Positions 62,774-64,000 of a DNA stretch of 64,000 nucleotides are shown here, in pieces. Source of the stretch: Diphasiastrum complanatum (Eukaryota; Streptophyta; Lycopodiopsida; Lycopodiales; Lycopodiaceae); NCBI GenBank assembly GCA_029204225.1, contig CM055099.1, positions 39,713,192-39,777,191 on the forward strand. Reading direction: 5' to 3'. The position numbers and the translations under genes were made by a program. Under the pieces are notes generated by a model, which was not told the DNA's origin, ran no database searches, and saw nothing but the letters and a program-made list of their open reading frames with translations. The stretch's first letter is position 1; each line of letters opens with the position of its first letter.

Positions 62774-62777
<4 letters not shown>

Positions 62778-62798
62778 CGCACAATGGCATTACGTAGG

Positions 62799-62970
62799 GG
62801 AAGGCCCGAAGCCCTCGGGCCTTCCTTGATGGTCGGGGCCAGCCCTCGGGCTCCTGCCCTCGGGCAAGGGCCTTTCCAGCAAGGAAGGCCCAAAGCCCTC
62901 GGGCCTTCCTTGCTGGTCGGGGCCAGCCCCAGGGCAAGGGCCCTCCCAGCAAGGAAGGCCCTCAGGGCCT
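62799..62970. repeat. GC-rich tandem fold-back repeats
   Basis: Two units (62799-62882 and 62883-62952) plus a partial third. Each starts with a hairpin: arms GGAAGGCCCGA and TCGGGCCTTCC around AGCCC in unit 1 (62799-62825), one mismatch in unit 2. The shared internal text is TTGNTGGTCGGGGCCAGCCC. The block is strikingly GC-rich in AT-rich surroundings. Confidence 0.9.
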
Positions 62971-64000
62971 TCGCGATCTTACAAACATTAGAGAAAATAT
63001 GGGCCCAAAGACCAAGGATATATGTGATCTATCATCCAGAGGAGGTCATAGAAAAAGACGAATTTGTGTATTCAAGTAGGTTATAGCTTATTTGGTATTG
63101 AATATTGCTTGAACTTTTTGATTCATCCATAATCACTAGTTTTATTATTTATTCATTTCAACTTTCTGTTGATTTGCTTATTATATTGCTGTGAATACTA
63201 TGAGTGTCAAAATTTCTACTGACATTTTCATGAACATTATGTTTGCAATGCAGATCAGCATTGGGTGTTGAAGACTATTTGGTCGATGAGATTTCGATGG
63301 GAAACTCACTAGGCTCTATCTTTACTTCTAAATTTGAAATCAATGTTAAACAATAACAAAATTGTGAAGAATTGTCAAAAATTGGCAAATCTAGCTTGAT
63401 CAAAAACCATGTAGAATAGTGTAAATTGTGTACACAATGGGTCCCACACATGTGAGGCCATGATGCCAAATGGGAAACCCATCCTAATGTAGGTTAGGTC
63501 AAGTCAAGAGAGTTGGTCATGTCTATTTGGTGGTCATCCCTACTTTATAGGACCTACACCTAAGTTTAAGGTGAAAATTTGACCAACTAGCTACCTACCA
63601 AGCATAACTCTAGGAAATAGACTAGGGTTTCATTTTAGGTCAAGGAGAGTGAGTTAACTTCCTTATTACATGCCAGAAATCCACCTAAATTCAAGAAGGA
63701 AGTCGAATTTGCTATGTATTCCCTCTTTCCATAGTGAGAAGATAGAAAAATTTTGGAGCTCATTGGCAATCTCAAGCTAGTTCACTATGTACATTGAGTT
63801 TTTGTGATCCAAATGAAACCAAATCAATTTCTACTTGTTTCTCAGGTTGAAGGCCGTACTAAAGCCTGTAGTACACACGTGTGGGCTCGGATTTCAATGT
63901 TGATCAATGCTTTTGATTGTTAATGCTTGTTGTTTGTCAAATTGCCAATCTAGATCAACTTTTTGATGACTAGTTTTTTGATAGATTTTTAAGCAAGCAT
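62971..64000. other. Unassigned DNA at the right end
   Basis: No supported gene, transposon motif or repeat was seen. The short reverse-strand frame 63275-63469 shows no domain. Confidence 0.45.

Noticed and set aside
62398-62952. Reverse-strand 184-residue open frame with repeated GERREN/ERRENVHS text
   Set aside because: It reads through the 30-bp tandem repeats, the poly-A tract and the GC-rich hairpins; repeat-derived.

Overview
The window is nuclear DNA of a plant, most likely an angiosperm. There is no bacterial gene organisation. There are at least eight degraded LTR retrotransposons of the two plant superfamilies (Ty1/copia and Ty3/gypsy). Primer-binding sites match the usual plant primers (TGGTATCAGAGC for tRNA-iMet; TGGCGCCGTTGCTGGGGA of the Athila type), TTTAGGG plant telomere-type heptamers occur, and there are very long GA/CT microsatellites. 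I could not assign a species. I found no intact host gene, rRNA, tRNA or CRISPR array. Nearly every recognisable reading frame is a retrotransposon gag, protease (PR), integrase (IN), reverse transcriptase (RT) or RNase H (RH) fragment broken by stops and frameshifts.

Layout. 1-2.96 kb: 3' part of copia element C1 (+). 3.2-4.3 kb: copia relic C2 (+), abutting a reverse-strand gypsy relic (4.3-5.6 kb, gag-PR-RT). 6-7.8 kb: PBS-like and tandem repeats and the 5' LTR end of copia C3, whose gag-PR-IN relic runs to 9.86 kb and abuts a reverse-strand LTR end. 10.3-19.1 kb: mostly unassigned AT-rich DNA with huge (GA)n arrays, a gypsy RT relic (-) and a 26-bp perfect palindrome. 19.1-21.7 kb: Athila-like gypsy LTR end, PBS, a leader packed with TGACTCG motifs, and gag. 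22.3 kb: a 317-bp compound microsatellite. 23.1-23.8 kb: copia A-type gag relic and interstitial telomere repeats. 24.9-30.5 kb: copia A1 (-). 30.55-38.35 kb: copia B1 (-) with copia B2 (+), a relative in opposite orientation, inside it. 38.35-39.7 kb: an unrecognised coiled-coil relic. 39.9-54.8 kb: copia A2 (+), split in RT by a 10.7-kb gypsy element G (41948-52635) flanked by a 5-bp TAAAG duplication. 54.8-64 kb: an LTR relic, a compound microsatellite, a family of dyad-symmetric repeats, an unrecognised reverse-strand coding relic, and GC-rich fold-back repeats.

The most interesting object is gypsy element G. Its gag and IN read forward, but the segment between them (43820-46639: end of gag, PR, RT, RH) is inverted. 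One breakpoint lies inside a zinc knuckle whose missing final Cys lies on the opposite strand at the other end of the inverted block. G also carries about 3.7 kb between IN and its 3' LTR with sense-strand open frames of unknown function (an N-terminal domain, an Ala/Thr-rich linker and a long coiled coil), and its 5' LTR is fused directly to the gag core.

The parts work together only as a nested record. Copia A2 came first, G landed in it later (LTRs about 95% alike by eye over the first 420 bp), and G was then rearranged. B2 landed in B1 and a deletion removed both one LTR end and part of the host element's RT. No element here looks autonomous. All similarity statements were made by eye.
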